NCBI RefSeq assembly: GCF_002153425.1
Contig: NZ_KZ119600.1
Coordinates: 1,153,714-1,217,713, forward strand
Source of the DNA: Litchfieldia alkalitelluris
GTDB taxonomy: Bacteria > Bacillota > Bacilli > Bacillales > Salisediminibacteriaceae
Length of the DNA: 64,000 nucleotides
Direction: 5' to 3'
Translations under genes and position numbers: made by a program
The notes under the pieces: model-generated
Seen by the model: only the letters and a program-made list of their open reading frames with translations
Told to the model about the DNA's origin: nothing
Database searches by the model: none
In this document: piece by piece, positions 7,756 to 17,519 of the stretch
Position numbering within the stretch: the stretch's first letter is position 1
Layout: the number at the start of each line of letters is the position of its first letter

Positions 7756-9411
7756 TTAACCTAACAAGTTCTTGATGACTGCATTTGTTAGGTTTGGAAC
7801 GATTTCTAAGGAGTAGCTCTTTTCCATTCGCTCATATTGTTTGTGAGCGTCAAAGCCATACGGTCCGATATTAATAACAGGAACATTGATCTCCCTTATA
7901 TCATCATAATTTGCATAATGCTTTGTACCCCAACTCGGGTTGTTATCTGTGACTGCTTTTATGCCAGCATCATCATCGCTTAAGGCTACGAAGCTCATAT
8001 CTGAGATATATGGGAAAAAGTTTTTCGTCACTATTGGATGTGGGTAATGCGGTTGAACAGATTCCACTCCTTTTTCCAAGGAATCGATCAAGTTTTTCTC
8101 CAAATCATTCTTTCCGCTCACTTCGATCCTAGGTGAGTAGAGGGAAGAGTAAAAGACGATAATTGCTGGATCCTTGTCCGTCATCCATTTCCATGCCTCT
8201 TCCACTACCCTCACTGCAAACATTCTTGTATCAAGTGATTCGTCGAGTAAAAGCTCTTCTTTGAATTCCTTCATATGGTCTTCGTAAGCAGAACCATGTT
8301 CCGTGTTGAGTAATTGATCCAACTCTTCATACGTCATCACTCGAGTTTTCCAAGGGATATCCACATAGGGCTGAGAACTTGCTTTGCTAAAAGCTTTGTA
8401 CCTTTCTTTGTATAAGTTTAAGGCGTTCTCAAAGGCAATCTCAGCTTGATCCTTTAGCTTGGACAGGACATCACGTGGTGACCATGAATGGATGAAAAAA
8501 TTAAAGTAAACGTAAGCAGAAAGTGCTGTTTGAACTGTATAAGATGGCTTTAAATCTGTCTGTTTTAACGATACTGGAGGCACTGTCGTTTCTCCAAAAG
8601 CTTCATTACAAAGGTCTGGATTATAGTTAATTTGTCTTGTTAGTTCTGCTACTATAAAGTTAGGATCTAGGCCTTCAAAACAGGAGCCGACGTGCGTTTC
8701 TGCTCCAGTGATAAAGAAGGAAGGCAGCAGTTTTCCAACGGTCCCCTTGTAGATATATCTATTCTCGTCCCCTTCATATCTAGGTGAAACGAAGTCAGCG
8801 TTAATGGCTGCAACATATTCAAAGCCATGTTCTTCCCGAAGACTCTTCAGATCCTTTAATGCTGATAAAATGCCCCGGGAGCCGTCCTCTTCATCACATT
8901 CCAGTACAACGAGTAAATTGCCTTCTAATTCCTCAGGGTGCTGGGAGTAATATTTTAATAAATAGAGATGACTGGCGAGACCGCTTTTCATATCAAGAAC
9001 TCCGCGTCCAAAATGATAGTCTCCTGATTGTAACTGCTCCTCCACAAGTGAGGGAAGGTCTTCAGACTCTAGTGCTTTATGAAGTTCCTCAGGGTCACAA
9101 GCCACATCTTGTAATTGATTGAAATCATCGATTCCTACAGTATCCATATGACCCATTAAGATGACGGTTTTATTAGATTGGCCCTTGGTCCCCTTTACGA
9201 AAGCTAGAACATTGTACCTTTCTTGTTCATCATTCACCGTCTGCTGTCGAATGATATGGGACGGGTTTTCCTTGAAATAAGGGAAGGAGGAAATTAGTGT
9301 ATGTAATACTTGGCTAATCTCCTTTTCCCCTTCTGTATTAACAATGCTTGTGATATTCACAAGCTGATTGGTGTAAAATAGAACGTCTTCTCGGCATGGA
9401 AGCATGGTCAT
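7756..9411 (-). CDS. rocB: RocB-like M20-family metallopeptidase
   Basis: A 551-residue protein of the M20 peptidase/deacylase clan. The metal-binding His and catalytic Asp appear in ILMGHMDTVG near residue 90, the bridging Asp in GRGVLDMKSGLASHL near 140, and the general-base Glu pair in VVLECDEEDGSRG near 178. Length and overall pattern match B. subtilis RocB (arginine utilisation, exact reaction unclear). No other roc gene is adjacent, so involvement in arginine catabolism is only inferred. The start is ATG 9411; an in-frame GTG at 9423 abuts the AAGGAGTG site. Transcription ends at the terminator next to array 1. Confidence 0.85.
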   Translation of the reverse strand: MTMLPCREDVLFYTNQLVNITSIVNTEGEKEISQVLHTLISSFPYFKENPSHIIRQQTVNDEQERYNVLAFVKGTKGQSNKTVILMGHMDTVGIDDFNQLQDVACDPEELHKALESEDLPSLVEEQLQSGDYHFGRGVLDMKSGLASHLYLLKYYSQHPEELEGNLLVVLECDEEDGSRGILSALKDLKSLREEHGFEYVAAINADFVSPRYEGDENRYIYKGTVGKLLPSFFITGAETHVGSCFEGLDPNFIVAELTRQINYNPDLCNEAFGETTVPPVSLKQTDLKPSYTVQTALSAYVYFNFFIHSWSPRDVLSKLKDQAEIAFENALNLYKERYKAFSKASSQPYVDIPWKTRVMTYEELDQLLNTEHGSAYEDHMKEFKEELLLDESLDTRMFAVRVVEEAWKWMTDKDPAIIVFYSSLYSPRIEVSGKNDLEKNLIDSLEKGVESVQPHYPHPIVTKNFFPYISDMSFVALSDDDAGIKAVTDNNPSWGTKHYANYDDIREINVPVINIGPYGFDAHKQYERMEKSYSLEIVPNLTNAVIKNLLG

Positions 9412-9632
9412 AAGGCCGTTCACACTCCTTTTTTATGAAAAATAAAGTTGTCTTTGCAAACAAATGATCATTAGCCACATTATGATGGATAACTGGCAAC
9501 GGAAAAATGAAGCTAATGGCTAGTTTTTTATAATTACCTAATTATAAAGGAAGAAGTCCGATTAGTAGAATAGAAAGGTATGAAATCTACCAACAAATTT
9601 TTTCCGACAATAGTTGCTGTGTTGTAAATAAG

Positions 9633-10087
9633 TTATTCATCATCATCTGCGTCTTCATCATGCTTCTTCTTCGCGAAAAATCCAAAGGTATAGGCCCCTA
9701 AAAAACATAGGAAAAAGACGGTTGCAATAATGATTGTGTCACGGATCGGATAATCAGGTGTTACGAGCTGTATAAATAGTCCCATGATAATTCCAATACT
9801 TAATGAGATCGTGAATCCTACGGGATAGGAATTAAAATGGATTTAGCTTTGGGCGGCTTATTTTCATTTGCGATGGAAACTCTCATACTAAGAAGTCCAG
9901 AAAGAATCCCCGTGATAAGAAGGATAAAGGTTAAAGGTGTTCCTGAGGTGCCTTGACCTTGAATGAAGGCTTCATAGACCCAAAGTCCAGTTAATAAAAG
10001 AGTCTGTACAATCGCAATAATACGGATATTTTTTAAGTTTTCGAGCTTCAGTCGTTCGTCTTCAATTTTCTTAAACAAGTTACTCAC
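9633..10087 (-). pseudogene. Four-helix membrane protein gene split by a one-base frameshift
   Basis: The first frame encodes a basic N-terminus and two membrane segments (near IIAIVQTLLLTGLWVYEAF and FILLITGILSGLLSMRV) and stops at 9818. The next frame, open to the stop at 9633, encodes two more helices (FTISLSIGIIMGLFIQLV and TIIIATVFFLCFLGAYTFGF) and an acidic tail KKKHDEDADDDE, but has no proper start. Adding one T to the T run at about 9838-9841 joins them in frame. The gene overlaps the end of an XRE regulator gene and probably formed a pair with it. The start is ambiguous: GTG 10087, TTG 10078 or ATG 10114. A sequencing error cannot be excluded. Confidence 0.6.
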
Positions 10088-10283
10088 TCTCCTTATCAAT
10101 CCAAAAAATTTCATCTAAGGTTTTGTCAACGGTATGACAGATGTCGAGGCACAGCTTCAGGCTAGGGTTATATTTCCCTTTTTCAATCAGACTGATGGTT
10201 TGTCTAGTTACGCCAATTTTTTGAGCAAGTTGCTGTTGGGTTAGTTCTGCTTGTACTCGAGCAATCTTTACATTGTTTTTCAT
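10080..10283 (-). CDS. Small XRE-family transcriptional regulator
   Basis: A 67-residue protein that is essentially one helix-turn-helix: VKIARVQAELTQQQLAQKIG, then VTRQTISLIEKGKYNPSLKL as the recognition helix region, then a helix with LDEIFWIDKE. This is the classical short Xre/YozG-like form found beside small membrane proteins. ATG 10283 was chosen because the family begins MKNN...; a longer in-frame ATG at 10316 has no ribosome site. Its 3' end overlaps the following membrane-protein gene by eight bases, so they are translationally coupled. Confidence 0.88.
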   Translation of the reverse strand: MKNNVKIARVQAELTQQQLAQKIGVTRQTISLIEKGKYNPSLKLCLDICHTVDKTLDEIFWIDKESE

Positions 10284-10433
10284 CGAGCTAACCAGCCTTT
10301 CTAAAAGATGGTGCATTCATTGCTGTTGGATGTTATTTTGATATGATTGTAACATATATATTCCTTAATGCAATGTATAATTTACATTAGTGAGTTGTGA
10401 GAAGTTAGGATTATGTGGGATTAATTTAACTAA

Positions 10434-10470
10434 GTAAAAAAACTGTCTGGTTAAGTTAGACCAGACAGTT
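10434..10470 (-). terminator. Intrinsic terminator of the GltS-type symporter gene
   Basis: An 11-bp stem (AACTGTCTGGT / ACCAGACAGTT) with an 8-base loop is followed on the minus strand by TTTTTTTACT. It lies about 70 bp beyond the symporter stop. Confidence 0.85.
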
Positions 10471-10540
10471 TCCTATGGGAAAGGAATAGAAAAGAAGTCA
10501 CACCCGTTCAAAGCATGACCCCTTTTTTGCAACGATATAA

Positions 10541-11950
10541 TTATTTTCTTCCAAAATAAAGCAATCCAAAGATCAACCAGAATAAGGTAACGACTATGGA
10601 CAGGATTAATATGGCGACAGGTCCGAATTGGAAGATTAGCGGTAAGGACGCCGCTGTGAACAAACCACCACCAACAAGTGGTTCAAATAAGATCTGTTTA
10701 TACCCGAAACCTTCCAGTGCTGGGGTACGAACGTTAGGGTCAGCAATTCGGATTAACAAGAGTCCTGTTGCGGTGATCCCTGTCGCTTGACCGAAGTCAC
10801 CGATTCCCCGTTCAAACCAGTATGATGGAATCATTTTAGGTGCCAGTACTATAAAGGCAAAGACGTTCCAGATGACACCAGCCGCTGCAAGGGTAAGGAA
10901 TGGAACGATATTATCCCCAATGACTGCTAGGGATACGGTTCCTAATGCACTGACGATTAATAAATCGAGGGAAAGGCCTCCGATTCGGTCGATCATACTT
11001 CTATCGATGACTTTGAACCTATCGTATTTATCGGAAAAAGCTTGTACAATAATTCCCCCAACCATGGCTAATGGGAATAAAGGTAAATAAATCATTAAAT
11101 AAGTATCTGTTAATGGTCCCCAAGTCACAGACTCTAACCAGATTAAACCTTCTAGCAAAATGGCGCCAATACCGATTGCAACCCCAACGTAAGCGAGATG
11201 CAAGGAAAGAGGCTCAATGGATTCAGGACGCGTCGTAATTTTTCCAGCAGCTTCACGGTGTTCAAATTCAATGATCCCATGATTCTGAGTCGTGGATATT
11301 CCAGATTTAGCGCCAATTTGTTTGGCTCGGCCAGTCCGCGCCCCCCAGTTGATTAAGATGATTCCGACAATCACCCCAGTTAAGATACCAACTGTAGCGA
11401 GACCGATTGCTAAATCGACTCCTTCCGCAAAACCCAGTTCCTCAAATGTCCCAGAGAGACCAGCAGCAGTCCCGTGTCCACCTACAAAGCTAATTTCGAT
11501 CAAGGCACCAGCTAAAGGGTTTACGCCAAAAAACGGTGTTAGTATAAATATAACGAGTAATAAACCGATCACATATTGTCCCCAGGATACCATTTGTCCC
11601 ATCGCCACTTGAGGTCCACCAATAATCCAAACATTTTTTAAGCTAGGGAGTGTTTTTCCTAAAAAGAGTGAGGCAAAAACGATATTAATGAAAAGTCCAG
11701 GCAATGTTCCCCAGACTGCTAGGATGTTATCACTAATAAATCCGTTTGCTAAAAATGCATCATCAGAACTAAATAGTCGTACAATTCTTCCTAATACTTC
11801 AGGACCTACTAGCAGAGCTATGATCCCGGCGATAATGGAGGAGGGGAGATAGAGTCGTTGAAGCAATGGTGTAAAAACCCGTATCCATTTCCCCAATACG
11901 ATAAATATGCCTAATACGATAAAACTAAGTCCGACTATTTCTGGTGTCAT
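10541..11950 (-). CDS. Sodium/glutamate symporter family (GltS-like) permease
   Basis: A 469-residue membrane protein with two homologous halves of about five helices. The first half includes VFTPLLQRLYLPSSIIAGI near residue 30 and GGPQVAMGQ near 110. The hydrophilic loop near residues 215-245 separates the halves. The second half includes FIVLAPKMIPSYWFERGIGD and GQATGITATGLLLIR, like the re-entrant GltS signature. Members use Na+ to import glutamate; the substrate here is inferred from family only. The start is ATG 11950 with AAGGAGG eight bases upstream. A single-gene transcription unit. Confidence 0.82.
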   Translation of the reverse strand: MTPEIVGLSFIVLGIFIVLGKWIRVFTPLLQRLYLPSSIIAGIIALLVGPEVLGRIVRLFSSDDAFLANGFISDNILAVWGTLPGLFINIVFASLFLGKTLPSLKNVWIIGGPQVAMGQMVSWGQYVIGLLLVIFILTPFFGVNPLAGALIEISFVGGHGTAAGLSGTFEELGFAEGVDLAIGLATVGILTGVIVGIILINWGARTGRAKQIGAKSGISTTQNHGIIEFEHREAAGKITTRPESIEPLSLHLAYVGVAIGIGAILLEGLIWLESVTWGPLTDTYLMIYLPLFPLAMVGGIIVQAFSDKYDRFKVIDRSMIDRIGGLSLDLLIVSALGTVSLAVIGDNIVPFLTLAAAGVIWNVFAFIVLAPKMIPSYWFERGIGDFGQATGITATGLLLIRIADPNVRTPALEGFGYKQILFEPLVGGGLFTAASLPLIFQFGPVAILILSIVVTLFWLIFGLLYFGRK

Positions 11951-12244
11951 CTGGCAAATCCTCCTTGAATAAAAATTTGGTAAAGTTAGGTGAAACTGTT
12001 ATTAGATGTAATATAATTTAATCTATACTGCAAATTTGACAAAATATCAATAGAAAACTCACATTTTCTTAGTTTGGTGTAAAAAGCCATCAATATGCAC
12101 AATGTGACTTCTCTTTCCATATTCGCTTACCCTAAATTTAGGAATTTTAAAAACGTTTATAATTGGCTTTTCCTACAAATAATTTTTTTTACCTCAGTAA
12201 ACGATATATAGTATTGATGAGATGAATAGGCTGGTGATTTAAAC

Positions 12245-13201
12245 ATGACTTATGTATTACTACTTATAGGCTTTGGTTTACTGATTAAGGGTGCAGATTA
12301 TTTTGTGTTGGGATCGTCAAAAATAGCGAGTTTATTGAACATCTCTCCTCTTATTGTGGGGCTTACCATTGTGGCATTCGGAACAGGGTCTCCAGAAGCA
12401 ACGGTTAGTATCATTGCTGCAATTGAAGGGAATTCTGAGGTGACTATCGGAAATATCGTAGGGAGCAATATTATCAATACGGCCCTTGTCATTGGTCTGA
12501 CAGCATTTATTTCTCCTTTAGTTGTGCAGAGTCAGACCCTTCGTAAAGAAATTCCGTTTACATTGCTCGCTAGTGTTGCCCTACTTGTTTTAATCAATGA
12601 TATGCAGTTTCAGTTAACAGATGTAAATGTGATTACACGGTCTGATGGGATTATCCTGCTCATGTTTTTTTCAATCTTTATGTACTATATTTTTGAGATA
12701 GCTCGAAATAGTCGTGATAAATCATTGGAAGTTAAGGTGGAAACAAGTCGTAAGGAGTGGGGGAAGAATATTCTCGTTACTGTCGGTGGACTTGCTGCCA
12801 TTATTTTAGGTGGGTATTTTGTAGTAGAGAGCAGTACAAGTATTGCACTTAACTTTGGAATGAGTGAAACACTGGTCGGTCTAACGATCGTTGCGATCGG
12901 TTCCTCCTTGCCAGAGCTAATTACTTCCGTTACAGCTGCTTTGAAAAAACAAAGTGAAATAGCTCTTGGGAACATTGTTGGTAGTAACATTTTTAATATC
13001 CTTTTTGTACTTGGAGTGTCTTCCTTAATCACGCCACTTCCAGTAAACAATATCATTTTTGTTGATGTTATCTTCATGATTGTCTTGACGGTTGCACTAC
13101 TTATTTTCTCTAAAACGCAGTGTAATGTTGGTAAGTATGAAGGTCTAACCCTCGTAGTGGCTTATATTTTATACTTTGTGTATATCATTATTAGAAATTG
13201 A
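12245..13201 (+). CDS. Calcium/sodium antiporter, CaCA family (YrbG-like)
   Basis: A 318-residue protein with ten predicted membrane helices in two inverted halves. The two alpha-repeats that form the ion path are clear: AFGTGSPEATVS plus GNIVGSNIINTALVIGL near residues 45-85, and AIGSSLPELITSV plus GNIVGSNIFNILFVLG near 217-255. The second repeat keeps the acidic residue in SLPELI; the first has SPEA. A charged loop lies near residues 155-170. Expected role: Na+- or H+-coupled calcium export. The upstream site is weak (GGCTGGTGAT). It is not obviously part of an operon. Confidence 0.88.
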   Translation: MTYVLLLIGFGLLIKGADYFVLGSSKIASLLNISPLIVGLTIVAFGTGSPEATVSIIAAIEGNSEVTIGNIVGSNIINTALVIGLTAFISPLVVQSQTLRKEIPFTLLASVALLVLINDMQFQLTDVNVITRSDGIILLMFFSIFMYYIFEIARNSRDKSLEVKVETSRKEWGKNILVTVGGLAAIILGGYFVVESSTSIALNFGMSETLVGLTIVAIGSSLPELITSVTAALKKQSEIALGNIVGSNIFNILFVLGVSSLITPLPVNNIIFVDVIFMIVLTVALLIFSKTQCNVGKYEGLTLVVAYILYFVYIIIRN

Positions 13202-13396
13202 TCAGACTTTTCCCTTGGGCAATCCGCTCGGAGGAATGAGGAAATCATCAACACCAGATGGGTTGATATAATAAGGGGAGAAACTTCCCTTATTTAAGAA
13301 ATGGAACCAAAAATAGTGAAAATAGAAGGAAAAATTCCTGCTAATTTCTAAATAAACAAGATAATTAGATGTCTGTTTGTTCATAAAGGGAAAAAC

Positions 13397-15338
13397 GAGA
13401 CTGTCGATTTATTGTAGTTTATTTCACTTCTATCCCTTATTTCACAAACTTCTTGGCTTTTATTGAGTTTTTTCACAAAGTTTCACTATTTTAATGCTTT
13501 CTGCCCTTTTTAAGGCCTTCGATATTGTCCTAATTTACCTATTTTACCTAATTTGGGCAGACGGGGGCCTTTATCCGATTTTCGCATTTTTTATAACGGT
13601 AAAAAGGCTTTATGGGTTCAGCTAATTTCTTCACCATTATTTTCAAGTTGATAACCATTGCCGTCAATTTAGATGTTATCCTTAATGATTCTCTCCCTCT
13701 TGTTCTTGGTTTCCTGAGTCCATGATGGTTGGCTGCTTCATTATTCGTTCTTTCCACATCGTACCGATCCCTTAATGCATCTTTTCCAACTTCAGTTAAA
13801 TTATAGGATTTTCCTTGTTCCATTATTTCATAGTAATCACTGATAAAAACGGTACGACCTTTTTCATTGGTTGTACATTGTTCAAATAGTGGACAAACTT
13901 GACAAGTTTTCGCTTCGAATTTGAATTGATTCCCTTGATTTACGTTATTTCGCACTTTCTTAGAAGTCGAATACCCTTGAGGACAGATGACCTCATCCAA
14001 ATTGGCATCATAAACAAACCAATCGCTTTCTAATAACCCCGTTGGATTTTTATATTTTTGTATAGGAGCTGTCATTAAAATTTTCATTCCTTGTATTTTC
14101 TGACGATTTTCACCTGTGCCATAGGCCGTATCACCTATGAGCTGTTTCGGTGCAATTCCGTAACTACCTATCATTTCTTTCACCATTGGACCAAGACGCT
14201 CTCCGTCCCACTCATTGCCTGGAATGGGTTCAATATTCAAGACTAATCCGTTCTCCCTCGACTCTAAGACTTGGATTTTATCTCCGGTAAACTTCAAGGA
14301 TTTCGATTTATATCCACTCCGAATTTCTGGATCATAGGCACTTCGAATTCGATCTTTTGGTTTTTCTTTTTTTGATAATTCTTGGTACTGGGGTTGTCCC
14401 TGTTCGGCCCCTTCGTGCTTATCCTGATCAATTGATTTAGTGTTTTCCTGTAAAATTTGATAGAGAATGGCTTGAAGTTCCAAACAACGAAGTTGTTGTT
14501 TTGATTTCTTCCATGTCCAGAATATAGGTTTTACTTTTTCATTTTCTAGCCAATGTAACAGGCTATAGGCTTCCACCACCAGGCGACTAAATAATACCAA
14601 TCGTCGCTTTTCAGGTATTTGATCCGAGAGTGGCTTCATAAAGCTTTTGAGTGCACAATCCTTTTGAAGATAGGTATACAGCTTTGGATATGTACGTTCG
14701 ATGTGATGAATAATTTGAAGGATTCCTTGTTGGATTAAGCGATACGACCCTACTTTGGCAATGTTAGCATACGTATGAAAGGAATCAATAAGCCAACGAT
14801 CATCTTCTTTCCCCCACAGCCCTTTGTCTAAAGCTTGGGAAAGAATGTGGTGGTGACACGCATCAAATAGGGCAGAACCCATGCGATCTCGATCGAGCCC
14901 TAAGGTACTATGGTCGAAACCGTTAAAAGCAACGGGCACTCCCAAAAAACGTTTTATATGTAGATGATAAAGAATGGCCACTTCCATTTCACGATCAGAG
15001 TAATTGTGATAGCGTTGAGCAAAATGAATCTTTAATTTAAGAGAAGGAGCATAAGGACGTTGTCCTTTAGAGGAATACAAGGATGCACAGAGTTCATCTG
15101 CAAAGGAAAAGTCAATCACTTGTTCTACTCGGCTCCAGAAAGGATGGGAAGGGACTGAAGAGAAAACTTCATAATCTGCGAAAGACAACTGACCAAATGT
15201 TTTATATTGAATATGAGCCATCACGATCACTCCATATATAAGATTTGTCTTAATTTTACCTTAGATATGGAGGAAAGTGATAAGTTAATGAAAAAAGTAT
15301 GTGAAATAGGGGTTTATTATGAGTTAATCGACAGTCTC
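13397..15338. mobile_element. Complete IS1182-type insertion sequence
   Basis: The transposase gene is bounded by terminal inverted repeats GAGACTGTCGATT at 13397 and AATCGACAGTCTC ending at 15338, followed by further similarity (TTTATTTCAC / GTGAAATA). The sequence AAAAC directly precedes the left end and directly follows the right end, a possible 5-bp target duplication. The A-rich context makes a chance match possible. The element is 1,942 bp with an intact gene, so it may be active or recently active. Confidence 0.82.
13548..15221 (-). CDS. IS1182-family DDE transposase
   Basis: A 557-residue transposase. The N-terminal domain starts near FSFADELCASLYSSKGQRPY and contains LKIHFAQRYHNYSDREME, typical of the DUF772 region of IS1182/IS5-like enzymes. 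The catalytic core includes IGDTAYGTGENRQ near residue 365 and the C-terminal RYDVERTNNEAANHHGLRK with the expected Glu. Between them lies a cysteine cluster, CPQGYS and CQVCPLFEQC, characteristic of IS1182 members. The start is ATG 15221 with GGAG nine bases upstream. No frameshift is visible. Confidence 0.92.
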   Translation of the reverse strand: MAHIQYKTFGQLSFADYEVFSSVPSHPFWSRVEQVIDFSFADELCASLYSSKGQRPYAPSLKLKIHFAQRYHNYSDREMEVAILYHLHIKRFLGVPVAFNGFDHSTLGLDRDRMGSALFDACHHHILSQALDKGLWGKEDDRWLIDSFHTYANIAKVGSYRLIQQGILQIIHHIERTYPKLYTYLQKDCALKSFMKPLSDQIPEKRRLVLFSRLVVEAYSLLHWLENEKVKPIFWTWKKSKQQLRCLELQAILYQILQENTKSIDQDKHEGAEQGQPQYQELSKKEKPKDRIRSAYDPEIRSGYKSKSLKFTGDKIQVLESRENGLVLNIEPIPGNEWDGERLGPMVKEMIGSYGIAPKQLIGDTAYGTGENRQKIQGMKILMTAPIQKYKNPTGLLESDWFVYDANLDEVICPQGYSTSKKVRNNVNQGNQFKFEAKTCQVCPLFEQCTTNEKGRTVFISDYYEIMEQGKSYNLTEVGKDALRDRYDVERTNNEAANHHGLRKPRTRGRESLRITSKLTAMVINLKIMVKKLAEPIKPFYRYKKCENRIKAPVCPN

Positions 15339-15668
15339 AAAACTACCCTTATTTATGCCTAACTAAGTTACATCTGCTGTTTAGAGGGAAAAACTCCTCT
15401 TAATTTATATATAAAATTTGGTTATTCAACTATTGAGGAATGATTTTATTCTGTAAAAAACAATTTTGACAATTCTTCCTCTTCCTGTGTTTCTTTATGC
15501 ACATTCATAGACAAAGTGAATATATAACAACAAAAATCACATGTGATTTCTGCTATGAAACCGCATGTGATTTTGCTTGCGAATGGAACGTTAGAACCTC
15601 TGAAGTAAACCCCTTAATGGTAGAGGAGGTCCAGCTTTTGTTTTAGCCAAAACCGCCGATTGAGTTGA
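15339..15668. other. Intergenic DNA between the IS and the UPF0210 gene
   Basis: No gene is seen in these 330 bases. The only recognisable item is the dispersed palindromic repeat at 15532-15616. The part next to the insertion sequence (ACCCTTATTT, TAGAGGGAAAAACTCCTCTTA) contains short inverted repeats without a convincing terminator. Confidence 0.5.
15532..15616. repeat. Dispersed repeat with ATCACATGTGAT palindrome, copy A
   Basis: It contains AAATCACATGTGATTTCTG, then a second CGCATGTGATT and TGCTTG, and ends ACCTCTGAAGTAA. Copy B at 47573-47657 matches along its whole length with a few substitutions. A fragment of the 3' part (CTTGTTTGCACCTCCGAAGG) is seen near 23358-23380. Confidence 0.7.
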
Positions 15669-17030
15669 TTAGTTGATTAATGATTGAAGTGGTGCAGGAA
15701 TTCTACCACCTCTAGATACGAAACGATCAGAACTAAATGGATTTACACCCATGACAGGTGCACGGCCGAGGAGGCCACCGAATTCAACCATTTCCCCTTC
15801 TTTTTTCCCAGGGACAGGAATAACACGGACAGCCGTTGTTTTCTTGTTAATCATCCCGATAGCTGCTTCATCGGCAATCATTGCAGACAAGGTCGCTGCT
15901 GATACCTCTCCTGTAAGGGCGATCATGTCAAGACCAACGGAACATACGCAAGTCATGGCTTCTAGTTTTGAGAGGGTAAGGGCATCGTCCATAATCCCCC
16001 GAATCATTCCATTATCCTCACTGACAGGTATGAAGGCTCCGCTCAAACCACCAACGTAGGAGCTAGCCATAGCACCACCTTTTTTCACAGCATCATTCAT
16101 TAGGGCAAGGGCTGCAATGGTTCCGTGGGTACCTACACGTTCTAATCCGATCTCTTCAAGAATTTCTGCGACACTATCGTTCATAGCGTTGGTTGGTGCG
16201 AGGGATAAGTCCATGATTCCAAATGGCACTTCAAGCCTCTCAGCGACAATTCTTCCTAACAATTCCCCTGCTCGGGTAATTTTAAATGCCGTCTTTTTGA
16301 TCACGTCAGCCACCTGTCCTAAATCGGCATCAGGATGACGCTTCAACGCATTTAGGACAACGCCAGGGCCGCTAACACCTACATTGATGACTGCTTCCCC
16401 TTCACCAGAACCGTGGAAAGCCCCAGCCATGAATGGATTATCTTCTACAGGATTACAGAAAACAACGAGTTTTGCACAGGCAATTCCATTTCTGTCTTTC
16501 GTTAGTTCTGAAGCCTTTTTAATGATTTCTCCCATTTGGCGAACGGCGTCCATATTGATCCCTGTGCGCGTTGTAGCCACGGAAATGGAGGCACACACAC
16601 GCTCCGTTGTGCTCAAAGCTTCAGGCAGGGCATCTAACAAAGTTTGGTCCCCTTTGGTAATTCCCTTGTGGACGAGGGCAGAGTATCCACCGATGAAGTC
16701 CACTCCTAATTCTTTAGCAGCCCGATCTAACGTTTTTGCCAATTCTACCGCTTGTTCAACCGTGGCATTGCCTAGAATTTCAGCAATTGGAGTGATTGAT
16801 ATTCTTTTATTGATGATTGGGATGCCATATTCCTTTTCCACCTGCTCGGCTGTTTCCTTTAATTTCGCTGCATAGCTTGTTATTTTTTCGAAAACTCGTG
16901 TATTCATTTTTTCAAAATCTGAGTCTGCACAATCACGAAGGTTGATCCCCATGGTGACAGTACGTATATCAAGGCTCTCCATTTGAACCATTCTGATTGT
17001 TTCTTGTATTTCCGCAAATGCTAAATTCAC
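15669..17030 (-). CDS. PFL family / UPF0210 protein
   Basis: A 453-residue protein of the UPF0210 (DUF711) family, structurally linked to glycyl-radical enzyme folds but lacking demonstrated activity. Recognisable parts are NLRDCADSD near residue 35, [11 protein letters not shown] near 135, [15 protein letters not shown] near 220 and [13 protein letters not shown] at the C-terminus. The ORF could start at TTG 17048, but GGAAGGAG is placed correctly for GTG 17030. It follows the ACT-domain gene by about 110 bases on the same strand, the usual pairing in Firmicutes. The pair lies behind a glycine riboswitch, so expression probably responds to glycine. Confidence 0.9.
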   Translation of the reverse strand: MNLAFAEIQETIRMVQMESLDIRTVTMGINLRDCADSDFEKMNTRVFEKITSYAAKLKETAEQVEKEYGIPIINKRISITPIAEILGNATVEQAVELAKTLDRAAKELGVDFIGGYSALVHKGITKGDQTLLDALPEALSTTERVCASISVATTRTGINMDAVRQMGEIIKKASELTKDRNGIACAKLVVFCNPVEDNPFMAGAFHGSGEGEAVINVGVSGPGVVLNALKRHPDADLGQVADVIKKTAFKITRAGELLGRIVAERLEVPFGIMDLSLAPTNAMNDSVAEILEEIGLERVGTHGTIAALALMNDAVKKGGAMASSYVGGLSGAFIPVSEDNGMIRGIMDDALTLSKLEAMTCVCSVGLDMIALTGEVSAATLSAMIADEAAIGMINKKTTAVRVIPVPGKKEGEMVEFGGLLGRAPVMGVNPFSSDRFVSRGGRIPAPLQSLIN

Positions 17031-17139
17031 AGTAGTTACTCCTTCCAAATTCAGTAATTCGTTTATTCGCAGCTTTAGTTAAACTATAATCTAACTAAGG
17101 TTCCAATTAAGCATACAATCTATTTGCAGTTCTAGTTAA

Positions 17140-17415
17140 CTATACTCGGTGCATAGATTGGAAAATTTCTTCGAGTTGTATATTTATTTTTAACCCTAAT
17201 TCGTTACTCACTTTATCGAAGGCGGTTTGTAATTCTTCTAGATCCTCCAGTTCCGATACATCTACAAGCATCATCATGGTGAAAAAATCTTGTAGAATGG
17301 TTTGACTAATGTCCAATACATTAATATGGTTATCCGCTAGAATCGTAGTAACCTTTGCGATGATTCCAACTTGGTCCTTTCCTATAACACTTACAACAGC
17401 TCTTTTTTGACTCAT
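17140..17415 (-). CDS. ACT-domain protein, UPF0237 family
   Basis: A 91-residue single ACT domain: AVVSVIGKDQVGIIAKVTTI with the ligand-loop Gly, then ADNHINVLDISQTILQDFF and MMMLVDVSELED. Proteins of this family bind small ligands, often amino acids, and occur directly upstream of UPF0210 genes, as here. The start is ATG 17415 with GAGGTG ten bases upstream; a GTG four codons earlier overlaps that site. The leader (17448-17605) contains a terminator and a glycine aptamer. Confidence 0.92.
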   Translation of the reverse strand: MSQKRAVVSVIGKDQVGIIAKVTTILADNHINVLDISQTILQDFFTMMMLVDVSELEDLEELQTAFDKVSNELGLKINIQLEEIFQSMHRV

Positions 17416-17447
17416 TTTGATCAACACCTCACAAGTATTTTGGGTAA

Positions 17448-17477
17448 TAAAAAAAAGATTGGAATATCTCCAATCTC
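17448..17477 (-). terminator. Riboswitch expression-platform terminator
   Basis: On the minus strand GATTGGAGATATTCCAATC forms a compact stem followed by eight T residues. It lies between the glycine aptamer and the ACT gene and so is a likely attenuator rather than an end-of-gene terminator. Confidence 0.85.
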
Positions 17478-17519
17478 ATTGAGGTCAGTACCGAATAATT
17501 GTACACAAAATATGTATGA

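Noticed and set aside
7530-7775. 81-codon open frame on the + strand
   Set aside because: It runs through hairpin units and a terminator and has no initiation site.
9472-9530. Terminator-like inverted repeat (TAGCCA/TGGCTA with T run)
   Set aside because: It lies upstream of rocB with no + strand gene before it and has an imperfect stem, so no role could be supported.
13270-13294. Terminator of the Na+/Ca2+ exchanger gene
   Set aside because: AATAAGGG/CCCTTATT can pair, but the T run is weak and the position next to the insertion sequence makes it doubtful.
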